Positions 49,539-57,953 of a stretch of 64,000 bases of DNA are shown one piece after another. The stretch spans positions 6,882,001-6,946,000 of the forward strand of contig NZ_CP089214.1 of the NCBI RefSeq assembly GCF_021183625.1. Reading direction: 5' to 3'. This DNA is from Nocardia asteroides (GTDB lineage: Bacteria > Actinomycetota > Actinomycetes > Mycobacteriales > Mycobacteriaceae). The translations under genes were made by a program, and so were the position numbers. The notes below the pieces were generated by a model. The model made no database searches. It was not told the origin of the DNA and saw only the letters and a list, made by a program, of their open reading frames with translations. The first letter of the stretch is position 1; each line of letters starts with the position of its first letter.

Positions 49539-51026
49539 GTGCCCGTCACGCTCGCCGATATCGCCCGCGATCTGCGCTGCCCGCTCCCGCCGGGGGCCGG
49601 GGACGCACCCGTCACCGACGTCGCCGCCGACTCGCGGGCGGTCGAGCCGGGCACGCTGTGGTTCGCGCTGCCCGGGCAGCGGCACCACGGCCTCGACTTC
49701 GAGGAGCAGGCGCGGCGCCGCGGCGCGGTGGCGGTGGTCAGCGACCGGCCCGCGCGCACGCTGCCCACCCTGGTGGTCGCGGCGCCGCGGCCCGCGCTCG
49801 GCCCGCTGGCCGCCCGGCTGCACGGCGACCCCTCGCGGCAGCTTCCGGTCTTCGGGGTGACCGGAACCAACGGCAAGACCTCGACCACCTACCTGCTCGA
49901 CGCGGGGCTGGCGGGCGCCGGAATCCGGCGCGGGCTGCTCGGCGGCATCGTCGCCCGGACCCCGGCAGGCTCGGAACCGGCGACCCGGACCACCCCGGAG
50001 GCCGATGTCATCGCCAGGCACCTGGCCCGCTGCGTCGCCGACGGCGCGGGCGCGGCGGTGCTCGAGGTGTCGTCGCACGGGCTCACCGAGCACCGGGTGG
50101 ACGGCACGCACTTCGCCTGCGTCGCCTTCACCGGCCTCGCCCGCGACCACCTCGACCACCACGGCTCGATGGAGAGCTACTTCGCGGCCAAGGCCGCGCT
50201 CTTCGACCCCGCGCGCAGCGAGCGCGCGGTGGTAGCCGTCGACGACCTCTGGGGGCTGCGGCTCGCCGAGCGGGCGTTGCTGCCCACCGTCACCTGCACC
50301 ACGACGCCCGGGGTCGCCGCGGACTGGCGGGCCACCGACATCCACGCCGAGCTGACCGGAACCCGCTTCCGCGCGCACGGCCCGGCCGGCTCCTTCCCGG
50401 TGCGGCTGCGGCTGCTCGGCACCCACCAGGTGCGCAATGCCCTGACCGCGCTTGCCGTCCTGGCGGGCGCGGGAATCGACCCCGAGCTCGCCGCGGCGGG
50501 GATGGCCGGGCTCGGGGTGGTGCCGGGGCGGCTGGAGCGGGTCGACGCCGGTCAGGACTTCCTCGCCTTCGTCGACTACGCGCACAACGAGGACGGCCAG
50601 CGCGCGGTGCTCTCCTGGGCCAGGACCGCCACCGCGGGCAGGCTCATCATGGTGATCGGCGCGACCGGCGACCGGGATGCGGGCAAGCGCGCGGCGCTCG
50701 GCCGGACCGCGGCGCACCGGGCCGACCTCGTCGTGGTCACCGACGAGAGCCCGGAGCACGAATCCGCGCCCGACCTGCGCCGCCAGGTGCTCGCGGGCGC
50801 CACCGGCGGCGCGACCGTCGAGATCGCCGACCGGGGCGCCGCCATCCGGCACGCCGTCGCCGCCGCCCGCCCCGGCGACCTGGTGCTGCTCGCGGGCCGC
50901 GGCGCCGACACCGTGCAGCGCTACGGCGCCACGACCAGGCACTTCGACGACCGCGCCGAGCTGGAGGCGGCGCTGCGCGAGCGTCGCCCGGCACCGGCGC
51001 CTCAGCCCTCGATGCGGTCCAGGTAG
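49539..51026 (+). CDS. MurE-like Mur ligase paralogue
   Basis: Protein of 495 residues with MurE order: VTDVAADSRAVEPGTLWFAL (UDP-MurNAc-binding domain), FGVTGTNGKTSTTYLLDAGL (P-loop, residues 105-115), ATRTTPEADVIARHLARCVA, VLEVSSHGLTEHRVDGTHFA and VDYAHNEDGQRAVLSWARTA. In MurE enzymes that add meso-diaminopimelate the motif is D-N-P-R; the corresponding stretch here is VVVTDESPEHES (Asp402 onward), lacking that Arg. It is therefore unlikely to be the housekeeping MurE and may ligate another amino acid or another scaffold. GTG 49539. Its 3' end overlaps the SDR gene by 25 bases. Confidence 0.85.
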   Translation: MPVTLADIARDLRCPLPPGAGDAPVTDVAADSRAVEPGTLWFALPGQRHHGLDFEEQARRRGAVAVVSDRPARTLPTLVVAAPRPALGPLAARLHGDPSRQLPVFGVTGTNGKTSTTYLLDAGLAGAGIRRGLLGGIVARTPAGSEPATRTTPEADVIARHLARCVADGAGAAVLEVSSHGLTEHRVDGTHFACVAFTGLARDHLDHHGSMESYFAAKAALFDPARSERAVVAVDDLWGLRLAERALLPTVTCTTTPGVAADWRATDIHAELTGTRFRAHGPAGSFPVRLRLLGTHQVRNALTALAVLAGAGIDPELAAAGMAGLGVVPGRLERVDAGQDFLAFVDYAHNEDGQRAVLSWARTATAGRLIMVIGATGDRDAGKRAALGRTAAHRADLVVVTDESPEHESAPDLRRQVLAGATGGATVEIADRGAAIRHAVAAARPGDLVLLAGRGADTVQRYGATTRHFDDRAELEAALRERRPAPAPQPSMRSR

Positions 51027-51808
51027 GCGCGGCGCCGCCGGGCGTCGTACTGCCCGGGGGCGCGGCCGACGAAGCGCCGCTTCACCAGGCGCAGCGCCGC
51101 TTCGGGGACGCCCTGCTCGACCGTGCCCATCGGCGCCAGCCAGCGCGGAATCGTCACCTCGGCGCGCCGGTGCCGCACGGTGTCGGCGATGGCCTCGCCC
51201 ACCTCCCCGGGCTGCAGGGTGGGCTGCAGCGCCAGGTTCACCCCCGAGGTGAGCTCGGTGTGCACCGCCGCGGGCATGACGGTGGTGACGCTCACCCCGG
51301 TGCCGTCCAGCTCGGCGCGGACCGCACGGGAGAGCGCGGCGACCGCGAACTTGGAGGCGCAGTACACCGCCGCGCCCGGCGTGGTCACCTTCGCCGCCAT
51401 CGAGGCCACATTGACGATGTGGCCGCGCCCGCGCGCCACCATGCCCGGCAGCGCCAGGCTCATCCCGTTGACCACCCCGCCCACGTTGATCGCCAGCTCG
51501 CGGTGGTGCCCCGCGAGATCCAGCTCCAGGTAGGGGGCGAGCCGCATGATGCCCGCGTTGTTCACCAGGATCTGCACCGGCCCGCTCGCCGCCGCGGCCG
51601 CCAGGAACGCGGCGAAGCTCTCCGGGTCGGTGACGTCCAGCGGGGCCGCGTGCCCGCCGATCTCGGCCGCCGTCGCCTCCGCCGCGGCCGCGTCGATATC
51701 GCCGATCCATACCCGGGCACCGCGCGCGGCCAGCGCGAGCGCGGTGGCCCGGCCGATTCCCCGTGCCCCGCCGGTGACGCAGGCGGTCGCGCCGTCGAGC
51801 CGGGTCAT
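51002..51808 (-). CDS. Short-chain dehydrogenase/reductase
   Basis: Classical SDR of 268 residues: ACVTGGARGIGRATALALAA (TGxxxGIG), ILVNNAGIMRL (NNAG), IVNVASMAAKV (Ser) and YCASKFAV (Tyr-x3-Lys). After position 225 it has a basic tail (RLVKRRFVGRAPGQYDARRR) typical of mycobacterial and nocardial SDRs of lipid metabolism. The start overlaps the previous gene by 4 bases (ATGA at 51805-51808), so it is translated with the unknown protein and the lipase. Confidence 0.9.
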   Translation of the reverse strand: MTRLDGATACVTGGARGIGRATALALAARGARVWIGDIDAAAAEATAAEIGGHAAPLDVTDPESFAAFLAAAAASGPVQILVNNAGIMRLAPYLELDLAGHHRELAINVGGVVNGMSLALPGMVARGRGHIVNVASMAAKVTTPGAAVYCASKFAVAALSRAVRAELDGTGVSVTTVMPAAVHTELTSGVNLALQPTLQPGEVGEAIADTVRHRRAEVTIPRWLAPMGTVEQGVPEAALRLVKRRFVGRAPGQYDARRRRAYLDRIEG

Positions 51809-52473
51809 CGCCGCACCCCCGGCCGCGGCGCGCGCAGGGCGAAGTAGCCGACCGCGCGGAACTCACCGCCGGTCGACCGCAGCTGCGCCCGGCCAAGGTA
51901 CACCCCCGGCACCAGCTCGACGATCTCGTCCCTGACCCGTTCGATCGGCACCACCCGGCTGCCCGGGTTGCCGAGCACCGGGTCGGTGTAGGTCACCGCG
52001 ACAACCTGGTTGTGCGGAGCCAGCACCGCCTGCTCGACCCGGTGCGTGAACCGGAAGCCGCGGTACCCGGTGCCGCTGCGCACCCAGCCCCGGTAGCCGG
52101 GGACCGCGGCCCGCAGCGCGAGGTAGGCCAGCCGGTTGAGCCGGTTGGCGCCGGTGCCGGTGGCGGCGTCGAAGCTCTTGCCGACCCAGCCGGGCTCGAT
52201 CGCGACCACCGGGTTGAGCAGCGTCAGCTCCGGCATGCCGAAGAGCTTGCCGACCACGATGCCCTCGTAGTCGCCGTGCAGCCGCGGCGCGGTGCCCGCG
52301 GCGAAGAGCGCGTCGAGCAGCGCGCGGTCGTCGGCGGCGCTCGCCGCCAGCACGTGGTCCCAGCAGGCGAGGCGGGCGCGGGCGGGCGCCGTCGCGGTCA
52401 GTTCGCGGAGCTCGTCGAGCAGCGCCGCTGGATGGTCGCCGGTCTCGGTGGCGAGTGCGGACGGAATGGTCAC
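51805..52473 (-). CDS. Hypothetical protein, lipase/SDR operon
   Basis: Protein of 222 residues with no recognised name. The first 60 residues are helical (AALLDELRELTATAPARARL); the remainder is strand-rich (LLNPVVAIEPGWVGKSFDAA, GYRGWVRSGTGYRGFRFTHR, VVAVTYTDPVLGNPGSRVVP), compatible with a lipocalin-like barrel. APRLHGDYEGIVVGKLFG distantly recalls G-x-W-x-G-type domains. It sits between an HSL-type lipase (22 bases upstream) and an SDR (4-base overlap), so a lipid- or steroid-binding role is a guess. Confidence 0.65.
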   Translation of the reverse strand: MTIPSALATETGDHPAALLDELRELTATAPARARLACWDHVLAASAADDRALLDALFAAGTAPRLHGDYEGIVVGKLFGMPELTLLNPVVAIEPGWVGKSFDAATGTGANRLNRLAYLALRAAVPGYRGWVRSGTGYRGFRFTHRVEQAVLAPHNQVVAVTYTDPVLGNPGSRVVPIERVRDEIVELVPGVYLGRAQLRSTGGEFRAVGYFALRAPRPGVRR

Positions 52474-52495
52474 GGGATTCCTTTCGGGGGCGAGT

Positions 52496-53482
52496 TCAGG
52501 CCGCGGCGGTCGCGGCCGCGGGGCGGATGTGCGCGCGGGCGAAGCGCGCGATCTCGGCGGTGAGCGCGCGGCTCTCCGGCAGGTAGGGGAAGACGACCGG
52601 GAAGGCGTGGATCTGGCCGTACCAGAGGTGCAGCTCGCACGGCACGCCCGCCGCGGTCAGCCGCTCGGCCATGACCTCGGAGTCGAGCCGGAGGAACTCG
52701 TCGTCGCAGGCGGCGAGCAGCGTCGGCGGCAGCCCGGCCAGCGTGCCGGAGACGGGGGAGAGCGCGAGGTCGAGGCGGCCGTCGCGGGTGCAGCCCAGTT
52801 CGGCGATGCGCGGGAAGGCGGCGGTCGGCAGGTATGCCTCGGTGGCGGCATTGCGGTGCGCGAGCTTGGCGGTCAGATCCAGGTCGAGCCAGGGGCTGAG
52901 CGCGACCACCGCGGCCGGGGCCGGTAGCTGCGCGGCGGCGGCGGCGATCGCGGTGCTCAGCGCGAGGAAGCCGCCTGCCGAGTCGCCCGCGAAGACCACC
53001 GACCCCGGCGCGGCGCCCCGCTCGAGCAGCCAGCGGTAGGCGGCCAGGCAGTCGCGCACCGACTCCGGCACCGTCGCCTCGGGCAGGTAGCGGTAGCGCA
53101 CCTGGACCACCGGCAACCCCGTCGCCAGGGTGAGCTCGGCGGCGAAGCGGCGGTGCGTGTGCAGCCCGCCCGCGACGAAACCGCCACCGTGGAAATAGAG
53201 CAGCGCGCCTGCGCCGAACCCCGCCGCGACACCGGCGGCGCGCAGCACCGCCCCCCGCACCTCCGCCCCGCGCACCGGCTCGACCCGGACGGCGGTGCGC
53301 ACCGGCAGCAGCCGCGCGCCGGCATCGACCAGCGAACCGGCGCGCAGCGCGAGCGGGGAGATGGGCACCAGGCGCAGCACCGGGCGGACCAGTTCGCGCA
53401 CCGCGGCGGTGGCGAGCCGGGAGCGCAGGCTGGGGTGGCGGCGGGCGCCCGCGCCGAAGTGGTGCCTGGTGGTGGGAGTCAT
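52496..53482 (-). CDS. Hormone-sensitive-lipase-family esterase
   Basis: Protein of 328 residues: LLYFHGGGFVAGGLHTHRRF (HGGG oxyanion hole), VFAGDSAGGFLAL (GDSAGG nucleophile), ACDDEFLRLDSEV (acid) and WYGQIHAFPVVFP (His). Family IV (HSL) carboxylesterase or lipase. ATG 53480-53482. The regulator and monooxygenase genes diverge from it, with a shared operator type in between; with the SDR it may process lactones or esters made by the monooxygenase. Confidence 0.88.
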   Translation of the reverse strand: MTPTTRHHFGAGARRHPSLRSRLATAAVRELVRPVLRLVPISPLALRAGSLVDAGARLLPVRTAVRVEPVRGAEVRGAVLRAAGVAAGFGAGALLYFHGGGFVAGGLHTHRRFAAELTLATGLPVVQVRYRYLPEATVPESVRDCLAAYRWLLERGAAPGSVVFAGDSAGGFLALSTAIAAAAAQLPAPAAVVALSPWLDLDLTAKLAHRNAATEAYLPTAAFPRIAELGCTRDGRLDLALSPVSGTLAGLPPTLLAACDDEFLRLDSEVMAERLTAAGVPCELHLWYGQIHAFPVVFPYLPESRALTAEIARFARAHIRPAAATAAA

Positions 53483-53522
53483 GGCGTCGCCTCTCTGGCA
53501 CGTCCGAAAAAGATGAAGCAAG

Positions 53523-53539
53523 CGTTTCATCTTGAAACG
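53523..53539. promoter_or_regulatory. Operator 1 of the lipase/TetR/monooxygenase locus
   Basis: CGTTTCA-TCT-TGAAACG, perfect 7-base arms, between the lipase start (53482) and TetR start (53579). The same design recurs at 54249-54265 before the monooxygenase gene, giving a shared consensus CGYTTCA-TMT-TGAARCG. Confidence 0.75.
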
Positions 53540-53578
53540 GTTGATGTCAATACCGCCCCGGGATGGGAAGATCGCCGC

Positions 53579-54205
53579 ATGAGCTCTCCGAAGCTGTGGC
53601 GCGGGCAGACCCTGCGGGACCGCTCCCTGGATCGCCGTGAGCAGATGCTCGATGTCGGCGAGGAACTGCTCGGCACCGGCGGCGCCGCCGCGGTGACCAC
53701 CCGCGCGGTCATGCGGCAGACGAACCTGAGCCCGCGCTACTTCTACGAAACCTTCGACACCCGCGAGGATCTCGTGATCGCGGTCTACGACCGGGTGGAG
53801 ACGCGGCTCTTCGAGCGCATGCGCGGTGTCTCCACCGCGGCCGGGCTGCGCGCCGCCATCAGGGAGATCTTCGAGATCTGCGCGCGGTACTTCGAGGAGG
53901 AGCCCGGCCGCGCCCGGATCCTGCTGCGCGAGCCGCTCGCCGACGACACCCTGCGCGCGCACAGCGCCGACCGCGCCCCCGCCTTCCTGCGGCTGCTCAT
54001 CCCGATCCTCGGCGCGGAGGCGGGCGCGGTGGTCCCCGACGGCGACGAGGAGCTGGCGCTCGGCGCGGCCGCGCTCGGCGGCAGCCTGGTCTCGCTGTAC
54101 CTGGAGTGGACCGACGGGCGGCTCGCCGTCGGGCGCGACCGGCTCGCGGACGCGGCGGTCGCCGTGGTCTTCGCGGTGCTCGGGGCGGTGCGCGAGCAGG
54201 GCTGA
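53579..54205 (+). CDS. TetR-family regulator
   Basis: Protein of 208 residues: LDRREQMLDVGEELLGTGGA, VTTRAVMRQTNLSPRYFYET, FDTREDLVIAVYDR. It lies between the lipase and monooxygenase genes, each with the same palindrome, so it very likely represses both and itself. ATG 53579. Confidence 0.88.
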   Translation: MSSPKLWRGQTLRDRSLDRREQMLDVGEELLGTGGAAAVTTRAVMRQTNLSPRYFYETFDTREDLVIAVYDRVETRLFERMRGVSTAAGLRAAIREIFEICARYFEEEPGRARILLREPLADDTLRAHSADRAPAFLRLLIPILGAEAGAVVPDGDEELALGAAALGGSLVSLYLEWTDGRLAVGRDRLADAAVAVVFAVLGAVREQG

Positions 54206-54248
54206 CGCGCGCGGCCCTTGACAAGGGCGGGCCACAAGTTGAAACATG

Positions 54249-54265
54249 CGCTTCATATTGAAGCG
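54249..54265. promoter_or_regulatory. Operator 2 of the lipase/TetR/monooxygenase locus
   Basis: CGCTTCA-TAT-TGAAGCG, perfect arms, 40 bases before ATG 54306. A TTGAAAC half-site lies just upstream (54239-54245). Its spacer and arms match operator 1 except for compensated changes in both arms, which is good evidence for a common regulator. Confidence 0.75.
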
Positions 54266-54305
54266 ACCGTTACTGCTTGCTGTCCGCCCGGAAGGACCCG
54301 CGCCG

Positions 54306-55808
54306 ATGATCACCGAATCCCGTTCCACCCCCGACCGAAACATCGTGATCATCGGCGCCGGCATCGCCGGGATCGGCATGGCGATCCTGCTGCGCCGCAA
54401 CGGCATCGAGGACTTCACCGTGCTCGAGCGGGCAGGCGACATCGGGGGCGTCTGGCGCGACAACACCTACCCCGGCGTCGGCGCCGACGTGCCCTCCTTC
54501 AGCTACCAGTACTCCTTCGAGAAGAATCCGCACTGGTCACGGCTCTTCCCCAGGGGCGAGGAGATCAAGGCGTACCTCGACCACTGCGTGCGCAAGTACG
54601 ACATCGCTCGGCACATCGAGTTCGGCACCGAGGTGCTGGAGCGGCGCTGGGACGAGGGTGAGCGGCGCTGGCACCTGCGCACCGGCGACACCGAGTTCAC
54701 CAGCCGCTACGTCATCAGCGCGCTCGGCCCGTTCGTGAACGCGCGCACCCCCGCGATCCCCGGGCTCGCCGACTTCACCGGCGCCGTCATGCGGTCCCAG
54801 CACTGGGATCACGACCGCGACCTCACCGGGCTGCGGGTCGGCGTGGTCGGCACCGGCGCCAGCGCCGTGCAGCTGGTGCCGCACGTCGCCGAGCGGGCGG
54901 CGCACCTGAGCGTGTTCCAGCGCCGCGCCATCCACGTGCTGCCCAAGCTCGACCTGCCGGTGCCCGAGCCGGTGCAACGCGCCCTGGCGGGCGTGCCAGG
55001 GGCGCAGCACCTGCTCCGCTACGCGTTCACCGCCCAGGTCGAGGCGCTGCTCGTCGCGGTCGCCGCCTACGGCCGCTCGGTCGCGCCGCTGGCCCGCGGG
55101 CTCTCGGCCACCAGCAGGGCGCTGCTGCGCAGCCAGGTGCGCGATGCCGGGCTGCGCGCGGCGCTCACCCCGGAGTACGACTTCGGCTGCAAGCGCCCGA
55201 GCGTCTCCAACGCCTGGTACCGCACCTTCGCCAGGGACGACGTCGCGCTCGTCACCGACCCCATCGAGCGCGTCACCGCCACCGGCATCCGCACCGCGGA
55301 CGGCACCGAGCACGAGCTCGACGTCCTCGTGCTCGCCACCGGCTTCCACTTTGCGCACGAGCCGGTCAACTACCGGATCTCCCCGGTGCGCACCTCCGAC
55401 GGCTTCGACCTGGCCGAGTTCTTCGAGCACGAGCCGCTGCAGTCCTACGAGGGCGTCAGCCTGCCGCAGCTGCCGAACGCCTTCTCGCTCTTCGGCCCCT
55501 ACTCCTGGTCCGGCGGCTCCTACCACGTCATGGTCGAGACCCAGGCCGGCCACATCATCCGGGTGCTGCGCGAGGCCGAGCGCCGCGGCGCCGACCGGAT
55601 CGCCGTCCGGCCGGAGGCGAACGCGCGGTTCCTGGAGTTCGTCCGGGCCCGCGCCGCGAACTCGCTGCTCGCCATCAGCAACTGCGCCCCGGCGGGCAGC
55701 TACTACTTCGACCACCACGGCGACTTCAGCTCGCTGCGCCCGACCACCGGGCTGCAGGCCTGGTGGACCAGCCGCACCTTCCCGCTCGACGACTACAGCT
55801 ACGCCTGA
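54306..55808 (+). CDS. Flavin-containing Baeyer-Villiger-type monooxygenase
   Basis: Protein of 500 residues: VIIGAGIAGIGMAILLR (FAD, GxGxxG), GDIGGVWRDNTYPGVGAD (GGxW region) and VGVVGTGASAVQLVP (NADPH, GxGxxA). The BVMO fingerprint F-x-G-x-x-x-H-x-x-x-W-D is present as F157-T-G-A-V-M-R-S-Q-H-W-D, with the His replaced by Arg163. ATG 54306 has GGAAGGAC upstream; an earlier ATG at 54246 lies at the operator. With the lipase and SDR this suggests ketone to ester to acid-plus-alcohol breakdown. The 3' end overlaps the GDSL gene by 10 bases. Confidence 0.88.
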   Translation: MITESRSTPDRNIVIIGAGIAGIGMAILLRRNGIEDFTVLERAGDIGGVWRDNTYPGVGADVPSFSYQYSFEKNPHWSRLFPRGEEIKAYLDHCVRKYDIARHIEFGTEVLERRWDEGERRWHLRTGDTEFTSRYVISALGPFVNARTPAIPGLADFTGAVMRSQHWDHDRDLTGLRVGVVGTGASAVQLVPHVAERAAHLSVFQRRAIHVLPKLDLPVPEPVQRALAGVPGAQHLLRYAFTAQVEALLVAVAAYGRSVAPLARGLSATSRALLRSQVRDAGLRAALTPEYDFGCKRPSVSNAWYRTFARDDVALVTDPIERVTATGIRTADGTEHELDVLVLATGFHFAHEPVNYRISPVRTSDGFDLAEFFEHEPLQSYEGVSLPQLPNAFSLFGPYSWSGGSYHVMVETQAGHIIRVLREAERRGADRIAVRPEANARFLEFVRARAANSLLAISNCAPAGSYYFDHHGDFSSLRPTTGLQAWWTSRTFPLDDYSYA

Positions 55809-56467
55809 CCGGCCGCCAGCGCCCGCACCAGCAGGCTCGCGATCACCGCCTGCCCGGTCGTGGCGAAGTGGATGCCGTCCGCGCTGAGCAGGTCGGGGCG
55901 GTCGTTGAGCGGGTGCGCCCAGCAGTCGGCGACGGCCGCGCCGTGCTCCCCGGCCAGGGCACGGGTGAGGTCGTTGAGCCGGGCGACGCGGTCGGTGAAG
56001 TCCGGGAACGCGGGGATCAGGAAGGCCCGGCCGAGGGTGAAGACGCTCAGCCGGGCGCCCGTGCCGCGCGCCCAGGCGTACATGGCGCCGAGATCGTCCT
56101 CGATCCGGTGCCAGTCCGGGGTGCGGCGGATGATGTCGTTCGCGCCGCTGTTCAGGTGCAGCAGGTCGGGTTCGAACGCCTCGATGCGCCCGGCCTGCTC
56201 GCGCAGCGCGTGCGCGGTGGTGACGCCGACCCGCGCCGTGTTCAGGTAGGCGAGGTCGGGTCTGTTCAGCCGGAGTGCGCGCGCGACCCGGTCCGGCCAG
56301 CCGAGGTCCTCGTACCCCGGGGTGGCGTCGCCGACGCCGAGCGAGAGGCTGTCGCCGAAGACGCCGAACCGGCGCCACGGGGCGGCCGCGAGCAGCGCCG
56401 CGGCGGCGTCGGGGGCGAGCACGTCGGGGTCGGCGGCCTCGGTCGCTGCCAGGAATCGCGCGGTCAT
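55799..56467 (-). CDS. SGNH/GDSL hydrolase
   Basis: Protein of 222 residues with block I GVFGDSLSLGVGD (Ser40), block III HLNSGANDIIR and block V SADGIHFATTG (Asp and His). The family cleaves esters, including acetyl groups. There is no signal peptide, so it is cytosolic. Start overlaps the MFS stop (ATGA at 56464-56467), so it belongs to the MFS operon controlled by the double operator further right. Confidence 0.87.
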   Translation of the reverse strand: MTARFLAATEAADPDVLAPDAAAALLAAAPWRRFGVFGDSLSLGVGDATPGYEDLGWPDRVARALRLNRPDLAYLNTARVGVTTAHALREQAGRIEAFEPDLLHLNSGANDIIRRTPDWHRIEDDLGAMYAWARGTGARLSVFTLGRAFLIPAFPDFTDRVARLNDLTRALAGEHGAAVADCWAHPLNDRPDLLSADGIHFATTGQAVIASLLVRALAAGQA

Positions 56468-57870
56468 CGGCTCGCCACCCGCTCCGGCCGGATGCCGAGC
56501 GCGGTCACCGCGCCCGCGAGGACGAGCACCGTGATGAAGATCCAGCCCTGCCGGAAGCCGCTGCCCGCGGAGAGCTCGGCCCGGCTGCCGAGGATCGTCA
56601 CCAGCGCGGCGACGCCCAGCGCGTACCCGGCCTGGCGCGCGGTATTGACCACCGCGCTCCCCGTCGCGGTGTCCGCGGGGGGCAGCCCGGCGACGGCGGC
56701 GCCGATCACGGTCGGCATGGCGATCCCGATCCCGGCCCCGATCACGACCCACCCGGGCAGGACGCCGGTGGCGTACTCCACCCCGCCGCCGAGCGCGAGC
56801 AGCGCCGAGCCGAGCCCGAACACCGCCAGCCCGGCCGCCACCACGTGCCCGGGCCGCACCCCCGCGGCCACGCGCTGGGTGAGCGCCGCGAAGAGCGGAA
56901 CGGCCAGCGGGCCCGGCAGCAGGGCGAGCCCGGCCTCGAGCGGGCCGTACCCGGCGACGTTCGCCAGCCACAGCGCCACGCTCAGGAAGACCGCGCTGAA
57001 CGCGCCGGTGAAGAGCAGAATCGTCAGGTTGGCGACGCCGAACCCGGGCGCGCGGAACAGCTTCGGCGGAATCACCGGCGCCGGATGGACGCGGACCCGG
57101 TGCACCAGCAGCGCGACGGCGAGCGCCGCGACCGCCGCCGTCAGCAGCATCCGGGGCGAGCCCCAGCCCCACTCCCCGGCCCGCACCAGCCCGAACGACA
57201 CGCCGCCGACCGCGACCGCGATGGCCAGCGCGCCGACCGGGTCGGGAATCCGCGTCCGCGCGGACGGCGTCGACGGCGGAAGCAGCCGCGCGGCCACCAC
57301 CAGCGCGACCAGCCCGATGGGCAGGTTGAGCAGGAACGCCCACCGCCACGATCCCTCCGCCAGCAGCCCGCCGATCACCGGGCCGAGCGCGCCGGCGAAC
57401 GACGAGCTGGTGGCCCAGATCCGCACCGCGCCGGCCCGGCGGTCCGCCGGCAGCACCTCCAGGATCAGTCCGAGGCCGGCCGGGGTCAGCACCGCCGCGC
57501 CGATCGCCTGGAGCACCCGGAAGCCGATCAGCACGCCGAGCGTCGGCGCCACCGCGCAGCCGAGCCCGGCGAGCGTGAACAGCCCCAGCCCGACGAGGAA
57601 TCCCCGCTTGCGCCCGTACCGATCGCAGAGGCTGCCCGCAGGCACCAGGCAGGCCGCGTACACCACGATGTACCCGGTCAGGACCCAGCTGAGCGCGGCG
57701 AGCGAGGAGCCGGGGTAACTCGCCCCGATCGAGGTGAAGGCCACGTTCACGATGAACAGGTCGAGCATCGTCATGAACGTGGCGGCGCAGAGCAGTGCGA
57801 TGGTCCCGGTGGCGGCCTCGGGGGCTACCTGGCCGGTGCGGGGTCGTGAATCCGTAGGGGGCACAGCCAC
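56464..57870 (-). CDS. MFS transporter, DHA2-type
   Basis: Protein of 468 residues with 14 membrane segments: FMTMLDLFIVNVAFTSIGAS, SWVLTGYIVVYAACLVPAGS, LCDRYGRKRGFLVGLGLFTL, VLQAIGAAVLTPAGLGLILE and LLAEGSWRWAFLLNLPIGLV are EmrB/QacA-type loops. GTG 57870 abuts a GGGA; the next GTG (57864) has GGGAG 5 bases upstream and may be the true start. Transcribed divergently from HxlR, with operator 1 ending 4 bases from the start codon, so translation and transcription starts are both covered by the repressor. Confidence 0.9.
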   Translation of the reverse strand: MAVPPTDSRPRTGQVAPEAATGTIALLCAATFMTMLDLFIVNVAFTSIGASYPGSSLAALSWVLTGYIVVYAACLVPAGSLCDRYGRKRGFLVGLGLFTLAGLGCAVAPTLGVLIGFRVLQAIGAAVLTPAGLGLILEVLPADRRAGAVRIWATSSSFAGALGPVIGGLLAEGSWRWAFLLNLPIGLVALVVAARLLPPSTPSARTRIPDPVGALAIAVAVGGVSFGLVRAGEWGWGSPRMLLTAAVAALAVALLVHRVRVHPAPVIPPKLFRAPGFGVANLTILLFTGAFSAVFLSVALWLANVAGYGPLEAGLALLPGPLAVPLFAALTQRVAAGVRPGHVVAAGLAVFGLGSALLALGGGVEYATGVLPGWVVIGAGIGIAMPTVIGAAVAGLPPADTATGSAVVNTARQAGYALGVAALVTILGSRAELSAGSGFRQGWIFITVLVLAGAVTALGIRPERVASR

Positions 57871-57874
57871 TCCC

Positions 57875-57899
57875 AGTGAGTTGGAAAAGCGAACTCACT
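57875..57899. promoter_or_regulatory. HxlR operator copy 1
   Basis: AGTGAGTT, 9-base spacer GGAAAAGCG, AACTCACT: perfect 8-base arms. The second copy begins 36 bases further on and shares the A-rich spacer, so the pair is a duplicated site between the MFS and HxlR genes. Confidence 0.8.
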
Positions 57900-57910
57900 C
57901 ATCGTGGGGG

Positions 57911-57935
57911 AGTGGGTTTGAAAAAGCAACCCACT
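57911..57935. promoter_or_regulatory. HxlR operator copy 2
   Basis: AGTGGGTT, 9-base spacer TGAAAAAGC, AACCCACT: perfect arms, differing from copy 1 by one compensated base pair. It lies 18 bases before the HxlR start codon. Confidence 0.8.
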
Positions 57936-57953
57936 GGGGTGGAGAATGGGGCC

